Assembly: GCF_003369575.1 (NCBI RefSeq)
Contig: NZ_PIOC01000025.1
Location: 7,799-54,850 of the forward strand
Source of the DNA: Oceanobacillus arenosus
Lineage (GTDB): Bacteria; Bacillota; Bacilli; Bacillales; Amphibacillaceae
Length of the DNA: 47,052 nucleotides
Reading direction: 5' to 3'
The notes under the pieces were generated by a model, which ran no database searches, was not told the origin of the DNA, and was given only the letters and a program-made list of their open reading frames with translations. The position numbers and the translations under genes are program-made. Below are positions 8,872 through 16,885 of the stretch, one piece after another (the first letter of the stretch is position 1; the number at the start of each line of letters is the position of its first letter).

Positions 8872-10134
8872 TTAGCTCTCACTATTATTTGCATCTTGGT
8901 TCCCATTCGTTTCTTCTTGTTCCTTTGTGTTTTCTTCTTCCATTTTCGCATCCTCTAGTTGACCATCTTCATCAGGATCCAAGTTATAGTCTTCGATGTA
9001 TTTGTTTAGCTGATCTCCAAGTTTATTTACTAAATCATCTCGTTCCGTACCAGACAATTCAGGATTGTTCTTCGCTTGTTCTATTTGCTTAATAAGACCA
9101 TACATAATCAGTTGAGGATCATCGATGTATTTTGCCTTTTCTAAGGACTCTTCAAATTGCCCGCGCCCATTGTAAATCCAATAAAGCAAATAGTTCTGAT
9201 CACTTTTCAAGCTGACATTTTTTAGTATGGATTCTTTTTCTCCTTCAGAAAGGTTCTCAACATTGATATATGAATTAGCTAATATGTATTTTGTTTGGTT
9301 CGGAAAATTCTCTGGGTTTTCCTTTTCTAATGTTGCTATCACGCCTCCATAATCTGTAGCAAGAAACTCACCATGAGATTCCAGCAATTTATTCTGAAAA
9401 GGACTATTAATAAAACCATAATATATGAGGGGGATAATTAATAAAATCGATACGATGATCATGATGATGGAAAGTCGTTTGAACAGACTAAAACGCTTGG
9501 TAGGTACTACCTCCATTGTTTTTTCTGTCTTCTTTTGTTCCTTTTTATAACTTTCATTCAGAAATGCTTTTAACGGAGCAAGTTCTCTTATTTCATTTAC
9601 CTGACGCTCAAACTCCATCTCTTTTGCATTCTGCAATGACCCGTTATAAAGATCATCAAAAGTATATTTTTTAGAGAAGAGTGCAATAATAAAGCATTTA
9701 AATTGCTTCAAGAACGCAGATTCATCCATTTCATAAGGTGGGACCAAGTCACGAATTCCTCTATAAATTACCACAGGCATTAAATTATCATCGAATACGA
9801 GGTTATCCGGATGAAGGAAGAAATTTATTCGGCTGGCCAAATATCTGTCTAATTTGGTCATATTGCATAAAATCCGCAATTTTTCATTTCTGTTCAGTTC
9901 TTGAATCTGCTTCCACCGCTTTTTATCTGGATCCAAATAGAATGAAAAGAGGAATGAATCCTCTTCATCATCGATTGTAATTGGTGCAAATTGGTCAGAA
10001 GGGTCTTTTAGAAGATCCATCTGACGAATATCCTTCACGCTTGTATGCGATTTTGGCATTTTTAAATTCCAATTGTTTTTCTCTATCACAAACTGAAGTG
10101 ATACGTTTTCAAACTGTATCGTTTTTTCCTTCAT
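8872..10134 (-). CDS. essB: EssB/YukC, T7SS membrane pseudokinase component
   Basis: A 420-residue single-pass membrane protein of the T7SS core. The cytoplasmic N-terminal domain (about 1-215, with YRGIRDLVPPYE) has the pseudokinase-like fold known for YukC/EssB. A membrane segment follows at about 221-241 (LSIIMIIVSILLIIPLIYYG), then an extracytoplasmic helical domain that ends in a very acidic tail (EEENTKEQEETNGNQD). The open frame extends upstream to 10320, but those 60 codons translate an inserted repeat and intergenic DNA. AAGGAG lies nine bases before ATG 10134; ATG 10140 is only three bases after it. The length is close to the B. subtilis and S. aureus homologues. The 230-base gap from esaB is occupied by the MITE-like element. 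Confidence 0.93.
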   Translation of the reverse strand: MKEKTIQFENVSLQFVIEKNNWNLKMPKSHTSVKDIRQMDLLKDPSDQFAPITIDDEEDSFLFSFYLDPDKKRWKQIQELNRNEKLRILCNMTKLDRYLASRINFFLHPDNLVFDDNLMPVVIYRGIRDLVPPYEMDESAFLKQFKCFIIALFSKKYTFDDLYNGSLQNAKEMEFERQVNEIRELAPLKAFLNESYKKEQKKTEKTMEVVPTKRFSLFKRLSIIMIIVSILLIIPLIYYGFINSPFQNKLLESHGEFLATDYGGVIATLEKENPENFPNQTKYILANSYINVENLSEGEKESILKNVSLKSDQNYLLYWIYNGRGQFEESLEKAKYIDDPQLIMYGLIKQIEQAKNNPELSGTERDDLVNKLGDQLNKYIEDYNLDPDEDGQLEDAKMEEENTKEQEETNGNQDANNSES

Positions 10135-10186
10135 GGCCATTGACTCCTTCGCAAAAATACAGCTTAATATTTCCTTATAGTACGTG

Positions 10187-10370
10187 TTCAAATAGGAGGA
10201 TAAAAAGGACCGAGCAGTTCGAGGCGGCGTAGCTCCCCGCAACGGGCTTCCACAGGACGTGGGCCGTTTTAATAGAAGTTCCTTGACTGTTTTAGCGTGA
10301 GTAGCGGAAAAGCAAGCCAACTAGAAACACCGATGTGTCATTTTTACCGGACTTTTTGAACATCCTCTTA
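10187..10370 (-). repeat. MITE-like intergenic element inserted between esaB and essB
   Basis: About 184 bases, more GC-rich than the surroundings. The ends form an imperfect inverted repeat: AGGAGGAT..AAAAAGGACC at 10194-10211 on the plus strand and AAGAGGATGTTCAAAAAGTCC read from 10369 on the minus strand. The outermost TAA of the minus-strand end (10370-10368) is the stop codon of esaB. It has no credible coding capacity; the frame through it is only an upstream extension of essB. The end motif GAGGATGTTCAAAAAGTC is familiar to me from Bacillaceae intergenic repeats, but copy number cannot be checked here. Confidence 0.55.
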
Positions 10371-10625
10371 TAGAACCACTAATATATCCCCATCTGTTAC
10401 TGGATAATCAATTAAACTATCATCATCTGTGATGAGCAGATCCTTCGTAATTACTTTTATGGAACAGCGTGCACTAGCATCATACTCGATATTTAACGTA
10501 TCCATTACATTCTGAAGTAATTGTTTAACAGTGACTTGAATTGGAATTCGCAGATCATACATTTGCCCGTCATCTACTCGTTTTCTAAAATCCATCGTCA
10601 CATTAATATGTGTCACTTGAGCCAT
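10368..10625 (-). CDS. esaB: EsaB/YukD, ubiquitin-like T7SS protein
   Basis: An 85-residue cytosolic protein with a beta-grasp pattern. It begins MAQVTHINVTMDF, has RIPIQVTVKQLLQNVMDTLN (strand then helix), and ends in DGDILVVL, the typical YukD/EsaB C-terminus. In S. aureus EsaB affects expression and secretion of ESX substrates; in B. subtilis YukD is required for secretion. It starts at ATG 10625 with AGGAG upstream, 11 bases after essA. The stop codon coincides with the end of the inserted repeat, yet the conserved C-terminus is complete, so the insertion appears not to have damaged the protein. Family call is confident. Confidence 0.9.
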   Translation of the reverse strand: MAQVTHINVTMDFRKRVDDGQMYDLRIPIQVTVKQLLQNVMDTLNIEYDASARCSIKVITKDLLITDDDSLIDYPVTDGDILVVL

Positions 10626-10636
10626 TCTCTAATCTC

Positions 10637-11134
10637 CTAGTCCAGCATTTTCTGCATCATCATATAAATACCAGCACATAATACAATTGCAATTCCAATT
10701 AAAGTAATCAAAAACGCATTACTTAACCTCGAACTTTTTTCTTCTTGATCTTGAGTGTTTTGCGCTGCTGTAATGGTATATTCATTGGTAAATAGTGATT
10801 GCTTTATATTTGATAGTGTTACATTTGTATTTGCTGCTTCCATCGTAAAAAGCGATTGGTGTACATTTTCAAGTGCTTCCTCTTGTTCCATTTCTTTCTC
10901 TTCAATCCTCATATCCGTTTCTTCTGCAAATAAAGCAGGAAAGACTTTATCCAACTCTGTTTCCATTTGTTGTTTTCGTCCATCCTTGTCCTGTGTTATC
11001 CGATCAACTTTCATCCTTAATTCCCCATTACCTGAGGATTCCTTTTCTGCTGATGCTTGGTAGGGAACAAGAATCAGCAGAATAATAGATAATAAAAACA
11101 GTACCTTAACCGGCCTCAACTTCACTTTCATCAT
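10637..11134 (-). CDS. essA: EssA, small T7SS membrane protein
   Basis: A 165-residue protein with an N-terminal signal-anchor at about 10-29 (VLFLLSIILLILVPYQASA), a mainly charged extracytoplasmic region, and a C-terminal membrane segment at about 142-160 (AFLITLIGIAIVLCAGIYMMM). This topology matches EssA. Two similar short motifs occur in the middle (HQSLFTMEAANTNVTLSN and KQSLFTNEYTI), an internal near-repeat. The gene overlaps the end of esaA by 29 bases and precedes esaB by 11 bases, which indicates co-transcription and coupling. EssA is a core component essential for ESX secretion in S. aureus; its biochemical role is not defined. The assignment rests on topology, size and operon position. 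Confidence 0.85.
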   Translation of the reverse strand: MMKVKLRPVKVLFLLSIILLILVPYQASAEKESSGNGELRMKVDRITQDKDGRKQQMETELDKVFPALFAEETDMRIEEKEMEQEEALENVHQSLFTMEAANTNVTLSNIKQSLFTNEYTITAAQNTQDQEEKSSRLSNAFLITLIGIAIVLCAGIYMMMQKMLD

Positions 11135-14100
11135 CTATATCTCCTTCATTTGACTTATTCAGAACAAGTAAATTAGCAAGAACTCCTACAATAATAATTC
11201 CTATTATCATAAGATATGATGATAGATAGTTTGCAGTATTTTGAGCGACACCAAATAATAATCTTTCAACATATTGCAGTGGAGATAGCGTTTTTAAAAT
11301 ATCTGTTCCTTCTATACCAAAGCCTAGAGCATTGGTGGAGAATAGATACAGACTAAGTATAATAAGCAGTAAAAACATTCCAGTCATTTTTAGCTGCCTC
11401 AATAAGTAAGTAGCTATAAGCAGCATACCTGTTATTAATAAAATCATTAGGCTTGTAAAAAGAATCATATTGATATTGCTGTTTGGCAAGAAATAGTTGG
11501 AAACAACGCCAATTACAATTCCCTCCATAACACCTATTCCAGCTGTTATTAAGGTAATTGGTGCATTTTGTCCCATTAATGTCGTGTCATCCGAAAATTG
11601 GTCCTTATCAACCTTTTTCTGATTAATCGTTGAGATCACATATGCAGTAAATAGAACAACAATAAAACCGATTAAAACTAGAAAATATGGCGTAAAGTTA
11701 TTGTTAGAAGTAATCGTTCCCCCATTGCTAACCTGTACAGGATTAGATAGAAAGTCATAGAAGTTTTCATTTTGTCTTTCTCCTACCCTACTATTCGCAA
11801 GCACACCAGCAAAATTATCTGCAAACGCTTGATCCTCTATCACTTTATCGGTCATGTTTATCGATAATGTCTCTGCATCGCTTACAAGATTGACACCACT
11901 ATCTTGAATTTCAGTTGCCTGTTCATCAATATTTTCAAACGTTTGATAAACCGTCTCGGCAGTATTTAAATTACCTTGGGCTTGATCAGCAAGCGATTGA
12001 CTTGCTGTAAAAATAGTCTGGAATTCTTCGCCCAACGTCAACATTGCTGTATTTTCTCCATCATCATTTGCCTGGATTTCAGTGTGTTTTTCAATCAGAG
12101 ATAGGCTGTTATCTCGCCAGTCAGCAACATTTTCTAACATTTCGCCAAGATTTTCGTTTAGCACCAATGCTTGATTAGAAGTTGCAACAATTTTTTCCGC
12201 CAGCGCTGTAGTACTTTGCTCCGCTTGTTCCACCTGTTCATGGAACATACTTATCTGCAATTGTAAATTTTCTAATGGTTGACGAATTTCCTTTGTTACC
12301 CCATCTGTTACTTGTGCAACGACATAATCTTTCAATAACTCCGCAATATCTTTCTCATTAAATAAATAGTAGAGTGAGGTATCCTCTTCCGTTGCCCACT
12401 CTTTCAACGCTTTTCCATTCAAATTATGACGTAATTCTGGATTATCCATATCTAAACCAAAGTAACTCTCATATAAGGAAAATAACTTCTGATATGGGCT
12501 TACAGTATTTGATACAGTATGAATCAAAAGTTGTGTTGTATTGTCCATTTTTGTAACTGGAGACATGACCACATGTTGAATCGTATTATTAATTACACTT
12601 ACTTTCTCTATTGGAGCCTCTTCGTCATCATCTGGTTGATTCGTATCATTTTCTGAATCTGGAGGTGTTACAGCATCATCCGACCCTTCCTCAGGTGAAT
12701 TATTAGAATCCGTTTCATTTGGATCTTCTGCTGGGATTTCTTCTGGAAGTGATGCAGGATTATCTGTTTGATCCACATCTTCTTCTGTTGCAGGGATATC
12801 TTCTGGATCATTAACTAACTCAGATGGAGCCAATGTACCAGAATCTTCGGCTTCTCCCGTTTTTTGGTCAATATTACCTTCTATGATACTTACGCTAGCA
12901 ATTAGTGGTGATTGCGCAACCAATAAAGATGCATGATCAGGATTATCAACATCCGTAATATCTTCTTGATGTAATTTCCAACTCAAGGAAACAGGCTCAT
13001 AAATATCAATCACACTGTTTTGATTTAATAATTGAAGTGTTACGTTAAGTGTAAATTCTCCTTCTTTATTGGCAGGAAGCTTTAATACACCATTCCCACT
13101 ACTGTGATATACAGCGGTGTAGTCAGCTTCTCCAACACCTGGAAGAACTATGGACAAGTTTTTTACTGTATACCCCGCTGGAATATTTAATTCAAACGTT
13201 TGGCCTGACTTCTTATTTTCTGGCAATATCACCGTGTCACGGATTGTGACACCGTTCGTATTCAGATGTGCTTTAAAAGCTTTTATTTCCCTAGATAATA
13301 TTTCCTCACCATTTCCAAGTGGGGCAACATACTCAATTTCTCTATTATATTTATTCGTTACTGCAATAACATTTTTTATTTCCGTTAATGTTTGTTCTGA
13401 TAAACCATCCCCGCCAAAATCCTCTTCGTTTAAAGAAGGCAGACGTGAAATTTGCTCATTAATATAATTTCTGGCATTCTTATCCGGGTTTTCAAACAAT
13501 GTATTAATATTTAATTGTTCATCTTCAACAAATGCGCTACTCATTACGTCAGATAATTTAGCGCTCACTTCTTCATGAAGCTTCTCCGGATTTAGCCTAC
13601 TATTCAATTTCCCTTGTGTCTCTTCAACTTGTTTTAATGCATTTTGTAAATGAACTTGGATCTTCGCTGAATTATCGACGATATTCCCAGAGCTAGGGCC
13701 TGTTGATTGAGTGGAAATGAGTGTATTGATCGACTGCTCGCCCTTTTGACTGAACTGATGATTAATCAAAGCATTTGCTGCTTGAAGCTGCTGTAGCTGT
13801 ACTTCCACATTACCGTCATTTAATCCACTATCAAACAAATTTAAAGAATCATAAAACCCTAGCAATGATGCACTGTTACTAGCTTTTAATTGTGATGCAT
13901 CATACAAACTAGTCAGATACCCTTCACCTAGTTCAGCATCCTCAACCAATTGTTGTTCAAATGTTGCCATTATCTCTTCATATGTACTAAAGCTGTCAAT
14001 TGACAATTGGGTATCATCTTTAATTGCACCAAATTGACTTGTATAATAATCTAAGGGACTGTAGACATTATTGTTATACGTAGTTGTATAGAGGGATTGC

Positions 14101-14645
14101 TGATCTATTATTCTTCCAATGTTATCTTGTGCATTTTGCAAATTTCCTATGATACTTGCAAAATATACATCTATAATTCGACGGTTGAAATCATTAAGTA
14201 TATTGCTAGCTGTTTTTTCTGCTTCTGCTCGAACTCTTTCATTATCAGATGCGTTTATTTTATAATTAAGTACAACCTGTTCTGGATTTTCCAATTCGAT
14301 TGACAGTGCCTTTGTAGAAAAATCATTCGGAATGACTATCATCATATCGTACGTATTACTATCCAGCCCACTCTCGGCAACACCGCGACTGACAACATAC
14401 CATTCGTGATTATTATTTTTATCTACGCTTCTTACAAATGTGTCACCAAATGCCAGCTTTTCTCCATTAAATTCGGCACCTTGGTCCTCGTTTACTAATG
14501 CAATAGCCATATGTTGCGTTTCATTCTTCAGCTTGTTCTTCGCAATTGATTCAACCTCTTGATTAAATGCAAGATAAGTTAAACCAGATGCTAATAAAAT
14601 AATCAGTATTAAGAACAATAGCCAACGCTTATCAATATATTTCAT
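11106..14645 (-). CDS. esaA: EsaA/YueB, T7SS membrane component with large extracellular domain
   Basis: An 1179-residue protein with one N-terminal membrane segment (about 8-26), a very large extracellular domain, and about six membrane segments in the last ~200 residues, the ABC-2/YhgE-Pip-like layout of EsaA and YueB. In B. subtilis the homologue is the receptor of phage SPP1. The extracellular part contains coiled-coil stretches. At about residues 602-675 it carries an unusual Asp/Glu/Pro/Asn/Ser-rich linker (PEEIPAEDPNETDSNNSPEE), which makes it longer than typical Staphylococcus EsaA. It starts at ATG 14645 (MKYIDKRWLLFLI). It is second in the operon after esxA, but separated from it by a 500-base gap holding a probable insertion-sequence remnant. 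Confidence 0.93.
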   Translation of the reverse strand: MKYIDKRWLLFLILIILLASGLTYLAFNQEVESIAKNKLKNETQHMAIALVNEDQGAEFNGEKLAFGDTFVRSVDKNNNHEWYVVSRGVAESGLDSNTYDMMIVIPNDFSTKALSIELENPEQVVLNYKINASDNERVRAEAEKTASNILNDFNRRIIDVYFASIIGNLQNAQDNIGRIIDQQSLYTTTYNNNVYSPLDYYTSQFGAIKDDTQLSIDSFSTYEEIMATFEQQLVEDAELGEGYLTSLYDASQLKASNSASLLGFYDSLNLFDSGLNDGNVEVQLQQLQAANALINHQFSQKGEQSINTLISTQSTGPSSGNIVDNSAKIQVHLQNALKQVEETQGKLNSRLNPEKLHEEVSAKLSDVMSSAFVEDEQLNINTLFENPDKNARNYINEQISRLPSLNEEDFGGDGLSEQTLTEIKNVIAVTNKYNREIEYVAPLGNGEEILSREIKAFKAHLNTNGVTIRDTVILPENKKSGQTFELNIPAGYTVKNLSIVLPGVGEADYTAVYHSSGNGVLKLPANKEGEFTLNVTLQLLNQNSVIDIYEPVSLSWKLHQEDITDVDNPDHASLLVAQSPLIASVSIIEGNIDQKTGEAEDSGTLAPSELVNDPEDIPATEEDVDQTDNPASLPEEIPAEDPNETDSNNSPEEGSDDAVTPPDSENDTNQPDDDEEAPIEKVSVINNTIQHVVMSPVTKMDNTTQLLIHTVSNTVSPYQKLFSLYESYFGLDMDNPELRHNLNGKALKEWATEEDTSLYYLFNEKDIAELLKDYVVAQVTDGVTKEIRQPLENLQLQISMFHEQVEQAEQSTTALAEKIVATSNQALVLNENLGEMLENVADWRDNSLSLIEKHTEIQANDDGENTAMLTLGEEFQTIFTASQSLADQAQGNLNTAETVYQTFENIDEQATEIQDSGVNLVSDAETLSINMTDKVIEDQAFADNFAGVLANSRVGERQNENFYDFLSNPVQVSNGGTITSNNNFTPYFLVLIGFIVVLFTAYVISTINQKKVDKDQFSDDTTLMGQNAPITLITAGIGVMEGIVIGVVSNYFLPNSNINMILFTSLMILLITGMLLIATYLLRQLKMTGMFLLLIILSLYLFSTNALGFGIEGTDILKTLSPLQYVERLLFGVAQNTANYLSSYLMIIGIIIVGVLANLLVLNKSNEGDIDDESEVEAG

Positions 14646-14749
14646 TTAAAATACTCAACTCCTGAACTCCGTTTGTTCTATCCATTTTAGAAAACTTAGG
14701 TTTAACCAAGCCTTTCGGTGACTGCCTTATTTTATACTTTCTTATCTAC

Positions 14750-14875
14750 CAAAAAAGGAAGTAACTCCCCAAATCTTGTATAATGGCAGTTGATCAAAAC
14801 GACCAAAAAGATAGAAGGAGCACTCCCTATGACCATTTTACGGCAACAAAGCTTAATTGGGGCATCCAAGAATAA
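14750..14875 (+). mobile_element. Putative insertion-sequence remnant (5' end of a transposase gene)
   Basis: An AGAAGGAG ribosome binding site (14813-14820) precedes ATG 14829, which opens a 16-codon frame reading MTILRQQSLIGASKNK before a stop. The start looks like the N-terminus of an IS transposase together with its leader (AAGGAAGTAACTCCCCAAAT upstream). The rest of the element is missing, so this would be a decayed or internally deleted copy on the strand opposite to the T7SS genes. The transposase family cannot be named. Identification rests on pattern memory and is tentative. Confidence 0.35.
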
Positions 14876-15062
14876 GTAAAAAGCTGTTTAAGGAAATTTT
14901 TTTAAAGAGCAATTATGAAATTGATTCATCTGCTAAAATATGTAATTATTAATAGAATCATTTGGATAAATGTATATATGCCAGAAGCCATCTTAAACAA
15001 ATGGAGTGATTTCATGATTTTTTAAATTAATAATCCATCCTAAATTCATTGAAACAACATTT

Positions 15063-15090
15063 GAGCCACACAACTATAGTCGTGCAGCTC
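15063..15090 (-). terminator. Hairpin downstream of esxA
   Basis: On the minus strand, GAGC..GCAC..ACTATAGT..GTGT..GGCTC can fold into a stem with a few mismatches, 55-80 bases after the esxA stop. The following tract is only weakly T-rich (AAATGTTGTTTC). It could partially terminate esxA transcripts, which would fit the common excess of EsxA over the membrane components. Tentative. Confidence 0.35.
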
Positions 15091-15145
15091 ATGGTTGTAG
15101 TAGCATAAAGTAAATTAACCTAAATTAATTTACGACATAAGTAAA

Positions 15146-15442
15146 TTATCTAAAACCAAAGTTTTGTGATAAAGCTTCATCTTGTTGAGCAACCGCTTCA
15201 GCAGTTTTCGTTAACTGCATCTCAATTTCTTGCATTAATTGAGAAAAATCTTTTACTTTCGGCTCAAGTTCACGGAATTGGTCATCAAAGCGATCAAACG
15301 CTCGACCTTCCCATTCTCCTCTAAGTTCTTTCTGTAAATTAGACAAGTCTCTTAAAATTTGATCAATTTGCTGCGAACTTTGACCATATCTTTTTGCTTT
15401 TGCTTGCAACTGCTCCGGTGACATACGAATTTGCCCTGCCAT
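15146..15442 (-). CDS. esxA: EsxA/YukE, WXG100 secreted protein
   Basis: A 98-residue WXG100 protein, the canonical small substrate and structural partner of the T7SS. It has two helices flanking the Trp-Glu-Gly turn at 44-46 (KELRGEWEGRAFD). It begins MAGQIRMSPEQLQAKAKRYG, very close to Bacillus YukE and Staphylococcus EsxA, and ends SQNFGFR. It forms a homodimer and is exported through EssC. It starts at ATG 15442 with AGGGAGATGAGAAA upstream. It is the promoter-proximal gene of the locus, with a sigma-A-like promoter about 75-100 bases upstream. Confidence 0.95.
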   Translation of the reverse strand: MAGQIRMSPEQLQAKAKRYGQSSQQIDQILRDLSNLQKELRGEWEGRAFDRFDDQFRELEPKVKDFSQLMQEIEMQLTKTAEAVAQQDEALSQNFGFR

Positions 15443-15516
15443 TTTCTCATCTCCCTAATAATATAGTCGCACGTGAAGGTACAAAGTTAGTAACATAGCT
15501 ACCCCTTCCTAGGTAA

Positions 15517-15545
15517 ATCCTATAAAAACAAACTTTTAAAGTCAA
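15517..15545 (-). promoter_or_regulatory. Candidate sigma-A promoter for esxA and the T7SS operon
   Basis: Minus strand: TTGACT (15545-15540), a 17-base spacer and TAGGAT (15522-15517). It lies about 75 bases upstream of the esxA start. Spacing and the -35 are good; the -10 has two deviations. Confidence 0.5.
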
Positions 15546-15629
15546 CCATGTTTATTGGATTTTTCTAAAAACGATTATAAAGACCTAATGTTTATTTGAG
15601 TGAAGTTTGAAAACCAGTACATTTATTCC

Positions 15630-15661
15630 ACAAAAAAATAGGGCCTATATCCCTATTGTGT
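15630..15661 (-). terminator. Terminator after the ATPase gene
   Basis: Minus strand: AATAGGG, loop ATATA, GGCCCTATT, then a run of seven T. It lies about 75 bases after the stop at 15733. The stem is short but the T-tract is clear. Confidence 0.6.
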
Positions 15662-15680
15662 TTCAATGCTTATTTTTTTT

Positions 15681-15710
15681 AGTGCCTGGCACTCCCCGAG
15701 TTTTCCCGAA
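15681..15710 (+). repeat. Short dispersed repeat copy (GTGCCTGGCACTCCCCGAG type)
   Basis: It begins with the perfect palindrome AGTGCCTGGCACT and continues CCCCGAGTTTTCCCGAA. A close copy lies at 16793-16826 and a more diverged one at 26458-26493, always next to gene ends. Confidence 0.5.
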
Positions 15711-15732
15711 TCATGACAATCCAATATGGTGC

Positions 15733-16452
15733 TTAATCTTCCAATATATCTTTTAAAAATCGCTCCCTATTGTTCAAGAAGTATTTTGTAATTTTGTAGT
15801 GGTCGGTCATCTCATAATCTATTTCCTCAATGTGATTATCATCAAAGCTTAAGATTGTCGCATCAGGATAGCCTAATAAAATCGGTGAATGGGTTGCAAT
15901 AATAAATTGGCAATCACCATCGATTGTTAAATCGTGAATGATTCGTAAAAAAGCCAATTGGCGCTGCGGGGAAAGTGCTGCCTCTGGCTCATCTAATAAA
16001 TAGATTGCATTCCCTTTAAACCGATTCAAAAACAGCGATAAGAAAGATTCACCATGGGATTGTTCATGTAACGAACGTCCGCCATAATATTTATATCCAG
16101 TCATATCTGTATTATCAATATGGGTTGCGAAGTGATAGAAGGATTCTGCACGGAGAAAGAATCCATCGGTAACCTTGGGCATCCAGGACAATGTAACATA
16201 ATCCCCCAAAGCAGCATCAGCAGCATGAACAGCATAACTATTATTTCTGTTCCCACCGGCTGTATTGAATTCACACTTATCTGCGATTGCTTCAAGTAAT
16301 GTTGATTTTCCTGAACCATTTTCACCTACAAAGAAGGTGACATTCTTTGTAAAATCAAGTTGACCGAAATTTTTAATTGATGGGATAGAGAATGGATATT
16401 TATTATAGGAAGGAATATTTTCATGCTGGAGAGTAATTCGTTTTAAGAACAT
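15733..16452 (-). CDS. RecF/ABC-type AAA ATPase
   Basis: A soluble protein of about 239 residues with an SMC/RecF-like ATPase head. Walker A is VGENGSGKSTLLEAIA at about residues 43-58. The signature-like region is HGESFLSLF, followed by Walker B AIYLLDEPEAALSPQR and the switch histidine in IIATHSPIL. The absence of transmembrane domains, together with the LSPQRQLAFLRII pattern, matches the predicted-ATPase (AAA_21-like) family rather than a transporter subunit. Its substrate and role are unknown; such proteins can be repair-related or part of defence systems, but no partner nuclease or protease lies beside it. The start is taken as ATG 16452 (MFLKRITLQHE); the in-frame GTG at 16461 is nearer a weak GGTAGG. 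A terminator follows, so it is probably monocistronic. Confidence 0.8.
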   Translation of the reverse strand: MFLKRITLQHENIPSYNKYPFSIPSIKNFGQLDFTKNVTFFVGENGSGKSTLLEAIADKCEFNTAGGNRNNSYAVHAADAALGDYVTLSWMPKVTDGFFLRAESFYHFATHIDNTDMTGYKYYGGRSLHEQSHGESFLSLFLNRFKGNAIYLLDEPEAALSPQRQLAFLRIIHDLTIDGDCQFIIATHSPILLGYPDATILSFDDNHIEEIDYEMTDHYKITKYFLNNRERFLKDILED

Positions 16453-16532
16453 GGCATACACCTACCCGTTGGCTATATTTTAATCAAAGCTATTATCTAT
16501 TAAACTCAGATTCTATGTATGATTAGACCCGA

Positions 16533-16787
16533 TTAATGGTTACACGCATTGCACCGTTTTCGTTCAAAATCTGGGTAACTGTAATAGAAAAATTGTTGTG
16601 CCACTTCCGATGCATCTATGAGAAACCATCCTCCATCTCGAAGCTCGCGTTCCAATCCTTTATATTTTGTTTCCTTTTTCACAATGTATTTACAATCTGT
16701 TTGATGCATTTTGATCGTCTTCGTTGGTTTATCTATGTTGATCCAAAACAAAAAAATCACACTCTTTTCAACTACCATTATATCCAT
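16533..16787 (-). CDS. Small conserved hypothetical protein with C-terminal Cys pair
   Basis: About 84 residues, from ATG 16787 (or ATG 16778). The core reads WINIDKPTKTIKMHQTDCKY, then LRDGGWFLIDAS, and ends RKRCNACNH. I recognise this as a small family in which a WVN-P-TK-H-C pattern is followed by GGW and a C-x-x-C end, suggesting a small metal-binding or disulfide fold; no function is known to me. The frame extends to 16853, but those extra codons lie in a dispersed repeat (16793-16826), so the true start is downstream. No strong ribosome binding site is visible. It lies between the ATPase and spoVR on the same strand, but spoVR has its own terminator. Confidence 0.55.
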   Translation of the reverse strand: MDIMVVEKSVIFLFWINIDKPTKTIKMHQTDCKYIVKKETKYKGLERELRDGGWFLIDASEVAQQFFYYSYPDFERKRCNACNH

Positions 16788-16792
16788 TTTTA

Positions 16793-16826
16793 GGGTGCCT
16801 GTCACTCCCCGAGTTTTGTCGAATTC
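16793..16826 (+). repeat. Short dispersed repeat copy
   Basis: GGGTGCCTGTCACTCCCCGA followed by GTTTTGTCGAATTC. Close to the copy at 15681-15710 over about 22 bases, with the palindrome decayed by one base. Confidence 0.5.
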
Positions 16827-16830
16827 CACA

Positions 16831-16868
16831 AGAAAAATTAGGCTTGGAGGCACATTTCCTCCAAGCCC
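16831..16868 (-). terminator. Rho-independent terminator of spoVR
   Basis: Minus strand: GGCTTGGAGG, loop AAATGTG, CCTCCAAGCC (perfect 10-base arms, 16868-16841), then TAATTTTTCT. It lies 18 bases after the spoVR stop. Confidence 0.9.
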
Positions 16869-16885
16869 TATCGCTTAGTTCCCTT

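Larger units (their letters stand above)
14646..15145. other. 500-base gene-free gap between esaA and esxA
   Basis: A long gap for an otherwise compact operon. It contains a probable transposase-start remnant on the plus strand near 14750-14875 and a hairpin near 15063-15090 that could end the esxA transcript. The remainder (about 14880-15060) is AT-rich with multiple stops in all frames and no gene I can support. Confidence 0.6.

Noticed and set aside
10141..10320. 60-codon N-terminal extension of EssB
   Set aside because: It translates the inserted repeat and intergenic DNA, is unlike any EssB N-terminus, and a proper AAGGAG plus ATG lies at 10134.
16788..16853. Upstream extension of the small Cys-pair protein
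   Set aside because: It is encoded by a dispersed repeat copy and has no start signal.
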